From Arabidopsis thaliana (lineage: Eukaryota > Streptophyta > Magnoliopsida > Brassicales > Brassicaceae): DNA of 64,000 nt. Each line of letters begins with the position of its first letter. Positions within the stretch are counted from its first letter, which is position 1. The notes beneath the pieces were generated by a model that saw nothing but the letters and a program-made list of their open reading frames with translations, was not told the origin of the DNA and made no database searches. Both the position numbers and the translations under genes were made by a program. Shown here piece after piece: positions 40,927 through 52,094 of this stretch. The stretch spans positions 8,805,001 through 8,869,000 of the forward strand of contig NC_003075.7 in NCBI RefSeq assembly GCF_000001735.4, given 5' to 3'.

Positions 40927-43701
40927 ATGAGAGGTCACGATCGGATTAACAATTGTTTGCCGGAGGAACTTATCCTCGAGATATTCCGGCGACTTGAATC
41001 GAAACCGAATCGCGACGCATGCTCCCTCGTCTGCAAGCGATGGTTATCTCTCGAGCGATTTAGCCGCACCACGCTTCGTATCGGCGCTTCGTTTTCTCCC
41101 GACGACTTCATCTCCCTCCTATCTCGTCGCTTTCTCTATATTACCTCTATCCATGTCGACGAACGTATCTCCGTCTCCCTTCCTTCCCTCTCTCCTTCCC
41201 CAGTATGTTTCTCTCATCGAAATTTTTCTGTTGAATTTGTGATCGGATCGAGCAGTTTTTGTGTAGTATCATGAATTCGATTGAAATGTTAAATTTTGTA
41301 TCGATCTGGATTTGAGCTTAGTTGAGATTAGCGTTATTTGATTCTGAATTGTATTTGGATATTTGAGTTATGGTTTACACTTATCAATTATATTTGCAGA
41401 AAAGAAAACGTGGGAGGGACAGTTCGTCGCCATCGTCGAGTAAGCGGAAGAAATTGACTGATAAGACACATTCTGGAGCTGAGAACGTCGAGTCTTCCAG
41501 CTTGACTGATACGGGCTTGACTGCTCTAGCGAATGGATTTCCAAGAATAGAAAACTTGAGCTTGATATGGTGCCCTAACGTTTCAAGTGTGGGTTTGTGT
41601 TCCCTTGCTCAGAAATGCACTTCACTTAAATCTCTTGATTTACAGGTAATTTAACAGCCGTTGTCGCTTATTTAGATCTGTTAATATTCATTTCCCATAT
41701 CCTCTTGATAAAAACAATAGGATCTCATATGCTTAGGATGTGGTCTTTAGGGTTGCTATGTTGGAGATCAAGGCTTAGCAGCTGTTGGAAAGTTTTGTAA
41801 GCAACTTGAAGAACTAAATTTGCGCTTTTGCGAAGGCTTAACTGATGTTGGAGTTATTGATCTTGTTGTTGGTTGTTCCAAGTCTTTAAAGTCTATCGGT
41901 GTTGCTGCGTCAGCAAAAATAACAGATTTATCTCTGGAAGCAGTTGGTTCTCACTGTAAATTACTAGAAGTTTTGTATTTGGATTCTGAATACATCCATG
42001 ATAAAGGATTGATAGCGGTGGCTCAGGGATGCCACCGTTTGAAAAATCTGAAGCTTCAATGTGTTAGTGTGACGGATGTGGCTTTTGCTGCAGTGGGAGA
42101 GTTGTGTACTTCGTTGGAGCGATTGGCATTGTATAGCTTTCAGCATTTTACTGACAAGTTAGTGATCCTGTTCCGTTTAAGTGTCTTTGGATTTTTGATG
42201 AGCACAATCCAATCCTTCTAGTACCTAAATTTTCAACTATTAGAGAAGTCAGGGGATGAGGAAAATACAGGCTTTGGTCTCATCTTGTGTGCTTCTATTA
42301 GATATTGTCTTCTGAAATTATTGCCCAGTGTTGGTTAGACCATTCGAAGGACATGGAAGGACACTTGCCTTATAGAGAGACCTTTGTTTATCTTTGGGAT
42401 GGCCTTGTGTAGGATGATCGTTTTACTTGATTTTTATTTTGTATTTCAGGGGCATGCGAGCCATCGGTAAAGGGTCTAAGAAGTTGAAAGATCTTACTTT
42501 AAGTGATTGTTACTTTGTGAGTTGCAAAGGTTTAGAAGCTATTGCTCATGGTTGTAAGGAACTTGAGCGTGTGGAAATTAACGGATGCCACAACATTGGT
42601 ACACGTGGAATAGAGGCAATTGGAAAATCTTGCCCGTACATTTTCTTCCTTACTTTCTTTATTTCTTGTTGACAGCATCAGAGATCACTATGGGATGGAT
42701 CATTGATTGAACCGTTATTTTCGGGTGTATGCAGGCGCCTCAAAGAGTTAGCTTTGTTGTATTGCCAAAGGATTGGTAATTCGGCTCTTCAAGAAATTGG
42801 AAAAGGCTGTAAATCCCTAGAAATACTTCACTTAGTAGACTGCTCTGGCATTGGAGACATCGCTATGTGCAGTATTGCTAAAGGCTGTCGCAACCTCAAG
42901 AAACTTCATATCCGCAGATGCTATGAGGTATAATCTCTCATCTCTTAAAATAAAGTATTTTCTTAATCTATTGACATAGCAACTGGTATATGCGTTTTTT
43001 CTTATATACAGATAGGAAACAAAGGAATTATATCTATTGGAAAGCATTGCAAATCACTAACCGAGCTTAGTCTCCGGTTTTGCGATAAGTAAATCCTGCA
43101 ACTCGTTGAATCTTGTTTCTTAAACAGTACTGGAACAAAAGCTAATCATTTCTTTTATCTTATTCAGAGTTGGAAATAAAGCATTAATCGCCATTGGAAA
43201 AGGTTGCTCCTTACAACAACTAAACGTAAGTGGTTGTAATCAAATCAGCGATGCTGGAATAACAGCAATCGCCAGAGGCTGTCCTCAACTCACTCACCTC
43301 GACATTAGTGTTCTTCAGGTAAATAGAACTAACATTTTCTAAAAGCGTGTGTGTTTGTTTGTTATCGAGATCTCAAAGCTGGGACGTTTGATCACAAATT
43401 TCAGAACATTGGAGACATGCCGTTGGCTGAGCTTGGAGAAGGATGTCCAATGCTGAAAGACTTGGTCTTGTCTCATTGCCACCATATAACAGACAATGGT
43501 CTGAACCATCTTGTACAGAAGTGCAAACTTCTGGAGACTTGTCACATGGTTTACTGCCCAGGGATCACTTCCGCTGGAGTGGCTACAGTCGTCTCGAGCT
43601 GTCCACACATCAAAAAGGTGTTGATAGAGAAATGGAAAGTGACTGAGAGGACGACAAGGAGAGCTGGATCGGTTATCTCTTATCTATGCATGGATCTCTA
43701 G
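40927..43701 (+). CDS. FBL4: F-box/LRR-repeat protein FBL4
   Basis: Eight exons (40927-41202, 41400-41645, 41751-42157, 42450-42635, 42735-42927, 43012-43088, 43168-43318, 43405-43701) give 610 residues. An F-box lies at 8-50 (INNCLPEELILEIFRRL, then ACSLVCKRWLSLER). A basic KRKR...SKRKK linker follows and could be a nuclear localisation signal. The rest is a run of about 17-18 cysteine-containing leucine-rich repeats of the pattern C..LT..GL..IA.GC..L. Such proteins are substrate receptors of SCF ubiquitin ligases, with the LRR arc binding the target. This architecture resembles yeast Grr1 and the EBF/FBL group. The target is unknown. Confidence 0.92.
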
Positions 43702-43999
43702 ATCGTAATTTCAAGGTCAGTTTCTAAGATTTATGTTTATGTTTTCTTAATAAAAGTAATAACTTATAGTCCAAACTTATGGTGAGTCATGGTTGTTTAT
43801 TGTATGTTTATGTGAACTGGTTGTACATGGATGAAAACTTTGTCGGGATACAAACATGTGCCGAAGCCGAACATTGAATTAATCAATTACACCACGGTTA
43901 CCAACTACAAAACAAGCAATCTTTAGAATACACCAAGACAAAGATGGAACAGTAATAATGCATTATCAAAATAGAATATAGACAGTCAAAGACTTTTGC

Positions 44000-45472
44000 C
44001 TAGTATCCATTATCTTTAGTCTTCGTTACTCCCGCACCTAACTTCTCCACAAACTCCCTAAAATTCTTATCCGACGAACCTCCTGGAGCCACCGCTGCTT
44101 CCGCCTCCGCCTTCCATTTCAAAGCGTTCTTTCTCAACTCCTCTGCCTTCTCCCCAACTGTCGCTTCCAAAAGCTTCTCCGCCACTTCCTCCCTTGGCAC
44201 TACCCTCTCCTCGGTCGCTCCACGGCCTAGTCTAACCCCGGTCTTGAAAACATCGATCAAATACACTGCATCAGTCACTTGATCTCCCCATTGCGGACAA
44301 CAAACCACCGGAACACCTGAAGACAAAGATTCCATTGTCGAGTTCCATCCACAATGAGTCACGAAGCATGCCACTGAAGGATGAGACAAGACTTGCTCTT
44401 GTGGGCACCAATCCACAATCATCCCTTTACCTTTAGCACTACTCTCTTTAAGTTCTTGAGGCAAGACATGTGTCTCGACCTTCAGATCGTGTGGTGGAGG
44501 TCTAATCACCCACAAGAACGATAAACCCGACTTCAAAACTCCGTGAGCGATCTCTTCGATCTGTTCTTGCTTCAAATATGCAACTGTCCCGAACGAAATG
44601 TAGACAACTGACGATTTAGGCCTCGAGTCTAACCACTCGAGGCATTTATCTGTTGATTTGCAAATGTCACCGCTTACGTCAGAAGTAACTGTCCTAGCAA
44701 CTTTGAAAAGCGGTCCAACGGTTTTAACCGGACAAAGACTTGACATGTAATCGATAACTTCTTGTTCCAATGAGTCAAAAGAATCGATTAGAACACAGAA
44801 GGACTTGCTCAGATTCTTGAATTGCCCAAGAATCGCTTGTCGAAAACCCGTGAACCTAGAAGAAGGATGGAGAAAGCTAGGAATCTCGTCGTTCTTCAAG
44901 ACAGGAACACAAGGAAGCTTCACATCGAGCTCAGGCTCTGTTTCCGTAGGGAATGAAACAGAGCCATCTTGGTAATGGTAATAAGCAGAGAAACAAGCAC
45001 AAGACTGAACCCAGAGAACCGCACAAGGAATGTTGAACTCTTCCGCCACGTGGCAGACCCATGGGATAAACGGGTTATTGATAAGACACGAGACAGGCTC
45101 GTTCGCTTCCTCGTATCTTCTCACAAGCTTAGACACTTCTCGTATCCCAACGCTCTCTAGGTGAGCAATGTACAAAGAGAAATCAGCTCTCCGGTCATCA
45201 TCCTCTGCCCATTCTTCATCAAAGAACTCAAACCGGATTGAACCGGAACCAACCGGTTTAAGTTCACCGTCAACGATTTTGTTGGCTTGTCTCATTTTCT
45301 TGCCCCAAAGCTCCGTTGTAACGAAGGTAACGAGTAAACCCTTTGAAGCAATTAACTTGCCGAGACGAAGAAGAGGGTTGACGTGGCCTTGTCCTTGAAA
45401 CGAGACGAGCATTACATGAATTGGGTTTGGAGATGGACAAGTTTCGAACACCATTTCTGATATGGATCCCAT
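44000..45472 (-). CDS. UGT84A1: Hydroxycinnamate UDP-glucosyltransferase UGT84A1
   Basis: Single-exon gene for 490 residues. Family 1 glycosyltransferase that joins glucose from UDP-glucose to the carboxyl of hydroxycinnamates (p-coumarate, ferulate, caffeate, sinapate), making 1-O-glucose esters in the cytosol. The catalytic His is H30 in GQGHVNP. The PSPG donor-binding box spans W355 to Q398 (WCPQEQVL...HCGWNS...PQWGDQ) with the final Gln typical of glucose donors. It is the most diverged of the three copies here and has an N-terminal extension (MGSISEMVFETCPSPN). Upstream DNA contains an exact 46-bp duplication with TATA words. Confidence 0.93.
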   Translation of the reverse strand: MGSISEMVFETCPSPNPIHVMLVSFQGQGHVNPLLRLGKLIASKGLLVTFVTTELWGKKMRQANKIVDGELKPVGSGSIRFEFFDEEWAEDDDRRADFSLYIAHLESVGIREVSKLVRRYEEANEPVSCLINNPFIPWVCHVAEEFNIPCAVLWVQSCACFSAYYHYQDGSVSFPTETEPELDVKLPCVPVLKNDEIPSFLHPSSRFTGFRQAILGQFKNLSKSFCVLIDSFDSLEQEVIDYMSSLCPVKTVGPLFKVARTVTSDVSGDICKSTDKCLEWLDSRPKSSVVYISFGTVAYLKQEQIEEIAHGVLKSGLSFLWVIRPPPHDLKVETHVLPQELKESSAKGKGMIVDWCPQEQVLSHPSVACFVTHCGWNSTMESLSSGVPVVCCPQWGDQVTDAVYLIDVFKTGVRLGRGATEERVVPREEVAEKLLEATVGEKAEELRKNALKWKAEAEAAVAPGGSSDKNFREFVEKLGAGVTKTKDNGY

Positions 45473-47863
45473 TTTTTTTTTCTTTTGGTGAAGTAAAGAA
45501 TTATTTGTATGTTTGTGATATTCTCACATACAAAGGTTCTTAATTTATATAAAGCGTCAACGCATTTATTCAAATACAAAGGTTCTTAATATATATAAAG
45601 CGTCAACGCATTTATTCAACACCTACTTGCTCACTCTCTCTCGACCACACATCTTACTTACCATCCACGTACGTCTCAGTTTGCATTATGTGAGATTTTC
45701 TTCTTTTGTTGCAAAATTGACGTGTTAGTTTCTTGATCATAATAAGATTTTTGTAAAATGTTGTGTATAGTTGTTTTCCATGAAAATGTTTGTATCATTA
45801 TACAATAGTTGTTTCTTAATCATATATTTTGTTTATATATCTCACTCATCTATATCAAAGCACGTTCAGCTCAAGATTTCGCTTGCGCAAAGAATTACGT
45901 ACGTGATTCTATAAAATTGTTATTCCTTTTACCAATTATGTCTAATAAGATTATCATATGTACAATATATGTCATTTCATATATTATGATAATAACATTA
46001 TTTTAGATAAAGAGTTAAAAATAAATAAATATACTGCCTTGTATTTTCAGTAAATTTAATAAGAGATTAATGAGTGATGTTGCATTATAATGTATGTTCA
46101 TATATGGATAATATGCGAGCATAATTGTTTCATACTAAAAATAAGGCAACACAAGTATAGAATGTTTTATCGAATAAAGAGGAATAAAACACAAGATATA
46201 GAATTGAATTGACATAATGTGGTTTCGCATGTTGTTTTAAAAACGAGCCAACCACTTTCTGCCACATGATCAAGTGTAGTAATTTGTGATCACATCAGTA
46301 CGGCAGAGTACTAATATAGGGCAGACGCAAAAATCATAATTGCGATCAATTGTGGCAAATGTAACCAACTACATTTAATGCGTTCACAATTATTAGGATT
46401 AGATTTCAAATTTGTACTCTTTGTTTGTTTAAAGCTAAAGCTATAATTAAACTGAAAATGAGGCTTTACAAAAATAAATGGGTCTAACTTTTTTCTACTG
46501 AGACAGGTCGCGTATACACAGAACATTAAAGGATCCTATACTTTGGACAGTGGACTAACAACCCTATTTTTCGTTCCGATTTTTTTTCTTCTGTTAAAAC
46601 TATTTTTTGTTATGATACAAGTCCAGGCCAGTGATACGTACAATGTAGTATGGGACCTTGTGGTTATCAAAATCCATACAACCATTATGGTTTCGCACCG
46701 TCGATAGCAAAATTCAAGCTTCAGTTTCTTAGCTAACTTTACGATTTGAGTTGTTAGAAATCAAGAGTACAACAAAAAGTTTCCTACTAACTTCCTTACT
46801 ACAACTTTCAAGCCGGTGGATAATTCCGAAAAATGGTTTGGTTTTATTAAATTTTCATATATATTATTATATATTTAAAAATATATACCAGTGTTATAAA
46901 GAGTATAGAATTATTCATGTGACATATAGATGATTTAATAGTAAAAGAAAAAAAAAAAGTTTCATAAAATGCTCAAATAGTTAAAAATACAGAAATTGAC
47001 CAAAACTAGAAAAATGAAGCTAAAACTTTGTTCGCCTCTAGTTTGCAAGAAGAACTTGAGTTTCAAAGTGAAGATAAACCATGAGTTATATACTTATATT
47101 TGTTAAATTAAAAAAAAAAAGTCTAACTGCCAAAAGATATTACAACACGTGTCCGTACCCTACACGGTGTGTGCAATAACCAATCACTTTTAGACACACG
47201 TTCGAAACACATCAAGTAAAGATTAATGTGGTTGAAAAGCTTTTTGATGGAACAAAATTTTACATTCTTTCAAAAAAAAAAAAGATTAATGTGGTTGATC
47301 AGCATCTATCATTTTGTATATGACAATAAAACTCTGAAATATGTCTTCTACCATTCAGAATTACGGTTTTCACGATGATTTTTACTTTCATTTAATTTGC
47401 TTTTATCCTTGGATCATTGGATGAGGCTAATATTATTATTTCTTTTATTTGGGTTGTGGTTAATAATACATTTGATATGTCAATTTAAAATTAGATTTTA
47501 GGAATTTTCAGATACTGGCATTGTTCGTGAAAATGTCTCAACCAATTTTTTTGAGACTTCTTCCCTAGCTATCTAACGAGAGATGATGCCTGAGGTAATT
47601 AGTAAGCTAATTAGAGTTGATTACATGTTTTTTCGAATCTTTGAAGAGCTAACTATTTGGTAACCAAACAGTAATCGCAAGCCATTCATTCAAAGGTGAT
47701 AAGAAGACAATACGTAATTATTGATTTCAGAAGTGAGAAAAAACACTTTCGAAAAATGAAATGAGATTGATACGATTTATTGACAAGAAAAAAGAAAAGG
47801 TTGTAGTGGTTAAGGTTTTTGCGGTACAACAAATAGTCGGATATTTTCGAGACATCATTATCA
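45473..47863. other. Spacer between UGT84A1 and UGT84A3
   Basis: The left end is the UGT84A1 promoter with its 46-bp duplication. The rest is AT-rich DNA with a short 18-bp direct repeat (47218-47235 and 47281-47298, AAAGATTAATGTGGTTGA). The right end is the 3' flank of UGT84A3. No gene is seen; the ORFs at 45809, 46311 and 46751 look random. Confidence 0.55.
45528..45619. repeat. Tandem 46-bp duplication in the UGT84A1 promoter
   Basis: Copy 1 is 45528-45573 and copy 2 is 45574-45619; they differ at a single base. Each contains a TATA-type word (TTTATATAAAG or ATATATAAAG on the plus strand) and the motif GCGTCAACGC. The nearer TATA lies about 75 bp upstream of the UGT84A1 start codon, where the core promoter should be. 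Confidence 0.92.
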
Positions 47864-49303
47864 CTAGTGTTCTCCGTTGTCTTCTCTCGTCACATGTTTC
47901 GTAACCAACTTGTCCACAAACTCTTTAAAGTTCATATCAGATGATCCACCGTCCGCCACGGCGGCCTCGGCCTCCGCCTTCCACCTCCGAGCGTTTTCTC
48001 TCAGCTCCACCGCCTTTTCCCCAACTGTGGCCTCAAGCAGCTTCTCTGCTACAACCTCCCTCGAAACAATCATCTCCTCAGCGGCTCCGCGGCCTAGTCT
48101 CACTCCTGTCTTGAAAACATCAGCCAAGTACACCGCATCAGTCACTTGATCTCCCCATTGCGGAAAACAAACAACGGGGACTCCGGCAGTTAAAGCCTCC
48201 ATTGTCGAGTTCCATCCGCAGTGACTTAAGAAACAAGCAATCGCAGGATGAGCCAAGACTCTCTCTTGGGGACACCATTCCACGATTTTACCCTTTTCTT
48301 CGAGCTCTCGAGGCAAAACATGTGGTTCTACAAATGTCCCTTCCATGGGAGGCCGAACCACCCATAAGACCGACAAGCCAGAGCTCAAAACGCCATGAGC
48401 GATCTCCTCCATCTGCTCTTGCTTCAAGTTGGCTATAGTCCCAAAGGAGATGTAAACGACTGAGGATGGTTCTCTTGAGTCAAGCCATTCCATGCAGTCA
48501 CTCGCTGGCTCGGATATATCTCCCTTAACGTCAGAACTCAAGGTTTGAGCCATCTTGAAGAGCGGACCGACAGGACTGATGATGGCTTGAGGACAAAGTT
48601 GTGACATGTGGTCCATGATGTCTTTTTCTAGTTCGCGAAAAGTGTCGATGAAAAGATAGAAAGACTTGTGGTTTTCGAATCTCTTTAACTGGTCTAAAAT
48701 GATATCTCCAAAAGCTGTATACGGAGACGAAGGGTGAAGAAAGCTTGGGATCTCGTCATGCTTTAACAATGGCAAGCAAGGGATTTCAACGCTGATGTCC
48801 GGCTCGGTTTTGGTCGGGAACTTAACTAACCGGTGGTGGTAATAGTAATAAGCCGTGAGACAAGCACAAGACTGGACCCATAGAACAGCCGAAGGGATGT
48901 GAAGCTCCTCGGCGACATCACATACCCATGGGACAAAAGCGTTGTTTATGAGACACGTCACCGGCTCCTTGTTATATCTCTTAACGAGATTCTTGATCTC
49001 TTGTTTTCCGACAGCTTCAAGGTGTGGTCGGAAGGCATCGAAGTCGAATCTTTTTTCATCGTCGTCGGCGAAGCCGTCAGAGAAGAACTCAAACCGGATG
49101 AAACCTAGACCGACCGGTTTGAGCACACCGTCTTGAATCTTGTTGGCTTGACGCATCTTCTTGCCCCATGGCTTCTCTGTGGTGACAAAGGTGACGAGTA
49201 AGCCTTTAGAGGCTATGAGCTTTCCGAGACGAAGTAGAGGGTTTACGTGACCTTGGCCGGGGAAAGATACGAGCATCACATGAGTATGACGAGACGGGTC
49301 CAT
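47864..49303 (-). CDS. UGT84A3: Hydroxycinnamate UDP-glucosyltransferase UGT84A3
   Basis: Single-exon gene for 479 residues. Catalytic His is H19 in PGQGHVNP; the acidic partner region and full PSPG box (WCPQERVL...HCGWNS...PQWGDQ) are intact. The reaction is the same as for UGT84A1: glucose-ester formation on hydroxycinnamic acids. It is clearly closer to UGT84A4 than to UGT84A1, sharing for example VTCLINNAFVPWVCD-type sequence and the shorter N-terminus. Its 5' flank is partly duplicated about 0.8 kb further upstream. Confidence 0.93.
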   Translation of the reverse strand: MDPSRHTHVMLVSFPGQGHVNPLLRLGKLIASKGLLVTFVTTEKPWGKKMRQANKIQDGVLKPVGLGFIRFEFFSDGFADDDEKRFDFDAFRPHLEAVGKQEIKNLVKRYNKEPVTCLINNAFVPWVCDVAEELHIPSAVLWVQSCACLTAYYYYHHRLVKFPTKTEPDISVEIPCLPLLKHDEIPSFLHPSSPYTAFGDIILDQLKRFENHKSFYLFIDTFRELEKDIMDHMSQLCPQAIISPVGPLFKMAQTLSSDVKGDISEPASDCMEWLDSREPSSVVYISFGTIANLKQEQMEEIAHGVLSSGLSVLWVVRPPMEGTFVEPHVLPRELEEKGKIVEWCPQERVLAHPAIACFLSHCGWNSTMEALTAGVPVVCFPQWGDQVTDAVYLADVFKTGVRLGRGAAEEMIVSREVVAEKLLEATVGEKAVELRENARRWKAEAEAAVADGGSSDMNFKEFVDKLVTKHVTREDNGEH

Positions 49304-49449
49304 GGATTTCTAGTTTCTTTAAGAACTAGAAAGTGGTTTTGTTTTCTTTACACTATCAAATTTATGTGAACACCTAAAACAAAATATCAAAAGAAAGTAA
49401 CAAAACGAGTGGCAAAAACATACACTTCTCTTCTTCTTTGTCTTTTACT

Positions 49450-50406
49450 CTTCGTCGAATCTTGGACGATCTCTATTCTGAGTCCATGTATAGTACATAT
49501 CCCTTTCCAGTGCTTTCCATCAATTATAAAGGGAAATATTTTTTTTATCTTTTTATGTATGTTTGTTTATATACTAGGATTTGACCCATATGAAATTACT
49601 GAAAAGAAAAATTCTTTTAATTATTAGATATTTTACAATTTGAATGGTATCATATTTTTCTAGGTTTTAGATACTTTTGATTTTTTTTTTAATTATTATT
49701 AACATTGGCTCCCATTTTCAGAAATAAAAATGGAAAATATTTTAGGCTCTAAGATTATATTATAGGTTCCATGATCAAGATACCGTATTTTCTATATAAC
49801 TGCCGAAATTCACTAACGAAAGATTATAATAGTATAAACGGAAGAGAGAATATAATAGAGAGCAGTAATGAAACACAGAAAAGAATCTGTATATTCTCTT
49901 AGATCTGAAATGTACGAGAAGATGTAAAATAAATAGAGGACTAAAATCTAGCTGTTACAAAAGGAGATGAGTTGCATGAAGGAGAGAGAAGGCGTCCATC
50001 AGGCATGGAGGAGAGATAACACTCCAATAAATTCTTGCAGACTAGATAGAGCCGTTACCAGACTTAGACTTCACACACTTGGACAAACTTCACCAATCGT
50101 ACCGTAGTCCGCCTTTTATGTTTTTTTGGTCATTTCTTGAGTTTTGTACATGTTCAAGGCACTTATGCGGGGTTTTGATGTTTTCTAGCGTTATTAGGCT
50201 TATCCGGATCAAGAATGTTCGAGAGGAGAAGCATCAACCAAGGGACCAATCCATCCAAGGCGTAGATCGATCAGTCCAGCATTTTCGTCGAATCTTGGAA
50301 GATCACTCTTTTCTTAGTCCATACATATCCCTTTCCATTGGTTTCCATCAGTTATAAAGATGAACATTTCAACTTTGTATGTATGCTTGTTTATATACTA
50401 AGACTT
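49450..50406. repeat. Duplicated 5'-flank segment of UGT84A3
   Basis: 49450-49583 and 50283-50406 share long matching stretches (TTCGTCGAATCTTGGA, ACATATCCCTTTCCA, TTTCCATCA.TTATAAAG, TTGTTTATATACTA). The first copy lies about 150 bp upstream of the UGT84A3 ATG. Identity is roughly 75-80 percent by eye, so the duplication is not recent. Confidence 0.7.
49801..50085 (-). mobile_element. Solo-LTR-like sequence
   Basis: Read on the minus strand the block begins TGTCCAAGTGTGTGAAG and ends ...TTCGGCA, so it has TG...CA ends and a length (285 bp) suited to a Copia LTR. Inside are a TATTTATTTTACATC stretch like an LTR TATA region and a final TCTCTCTTCCG tract. No internal coding region, primer-binding site or clean 5-bp target duplication is visible. 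Confidence 0.35.
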
Positions 50407-52094
50407 CAATCATAATCAATCTCTAAAAAAAAAAAAAACTTTTAACTTCGAGATTTTATAATTTTAATGGTACCATATTATTCTGCTTATTCATTTAAAA
50501 AAAATATTGTTTACCATATCATTTTTCTAAAACAAAAAATAAATCTATATAATAATAAAAATTCGAATAAATGCTTTTTGCAATTGTGAACAATTGTGTC
50601 TTTTTTTGGCAAAAAAAATTACGGTTTTTTTTTAAATAGAAAGTTGCAATCCAAATTAATATCTTCTACAGTTTTATCTTTTTATTGTAATTTTTCATAA
50701 ACGGTAATAACAATTTAATTGACTCATTGCAATATTTTAGTTTTTACAAGAATAATTACAACTTTAGGTTTATTTATAAATAATTAACAATTGCAGCTCT
50801 ACATAAATTATTATTTTAATTTCTAAAATATAATTAAATGAAATTTTATATCCGGATATGATCTTGTAGAGCCTGAAATTTTAGTACGCACCACCACAAT
50901 TTAGATGAAACATGTTATCATATCAGTGTAACGCTCCAAAAATTTTAAAATATTTTTTTTATGATATTTATTAAAATAAAATAAGTAAAAATATAAAGTA
51001 AATGTCATCTTTAAATACAAACCATAGTTTTGCCTTCTCACTTCAATGTTCCATCTAAAAATAATTAATGCATCACAAGTAGAGTAAATAAGTCCTTCTT
51101 TTGAAGATTTAGATGTATCAAAAATTGCCAAGTCTAAATAATAGCAACCACATGGTGTATTAAATACTCTTTAATTGATATCAGTCAATCTCTTTTATAT
51201 CTTTTTTTTTTTTTTTTTTTTTAGATCCATTGTCATTGACTCGTTGTATTGTCTTTTCACATTAATCAAAGGCCCAATTAAGAATAATCAGTGTACATAC
51301 CACAAAAATAGATTAACAAGTTTTTTACGATGATCAAAAGGGTAACAAAGCAGTTTTTACCCTGATTAATTAACTGAATCAACGGAAACATTCGTACATT
51401 GGATAATAAGAGACATAGACTATTTATGGTTAGCATCTAAATTACTTACAGTCAAGAATAAGATTTTGTCTTCCGATTTCCAATAATCACAGATTTGATC
51501 TCATATCGTTAACGTAGCTATCAATTAAATTTATCCCGAATTTGTGACTGATGTAATGTATAACACGTAGCTAGGTAATGATAACAACTTGCCTAATTAA
51601 TGTGCTTGCATTACCGGAACAAATTCCTTAATCATTTCCTCATATAGTTTTCATTGCTGTCTTGACCAATTTGTCACAAAATGTTGTTAGTTGTACTATT
51701 ATATAACACCAAGAGAATATATTTTCGAGTACTTATTATTCTCTTTGTTTATTACCTCTTATAAACACTTTTCAATTGTTTGATTCGTTTGCAATCTCAA
51801 ATCTAGTTACATCTCAATTTTCGAATGCCTTTTGTAATGTTTATGAAAAAGATACCTACAACTAATTTTGTTGGTCAATGTATAATATCCAGATGGTGGT
51901 ATTATGGACCATTTTCAACTAAATGATCCTAAACCTTGGGTCAAATGTCCCCCTAACCATATTTTGTATCCGTGCCATCATCATAGATTCAACATAAAAT
52001 TGTTCACTTTATATCGATGCATACAATTTAGTACATATTAAACAATTAAAAATCGTAATCCGGTAATAACAAGTATCAATATGATATTTACGAC

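Larger units (their letters stand above)
49304..52094. other. Spacer between UGT84A3 and UGT84A4
   Basis: Starts with the UGT84A3 promoter. It contains a duplicated flank segment (49450-49583 and 50283-50406), an LTR-like insert between the copies (49801-50085), and from 50,400 very AT-rich DNA with a 20-base poly-T near 51,205. No coding gene is recognised. Confidence 0.55.
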
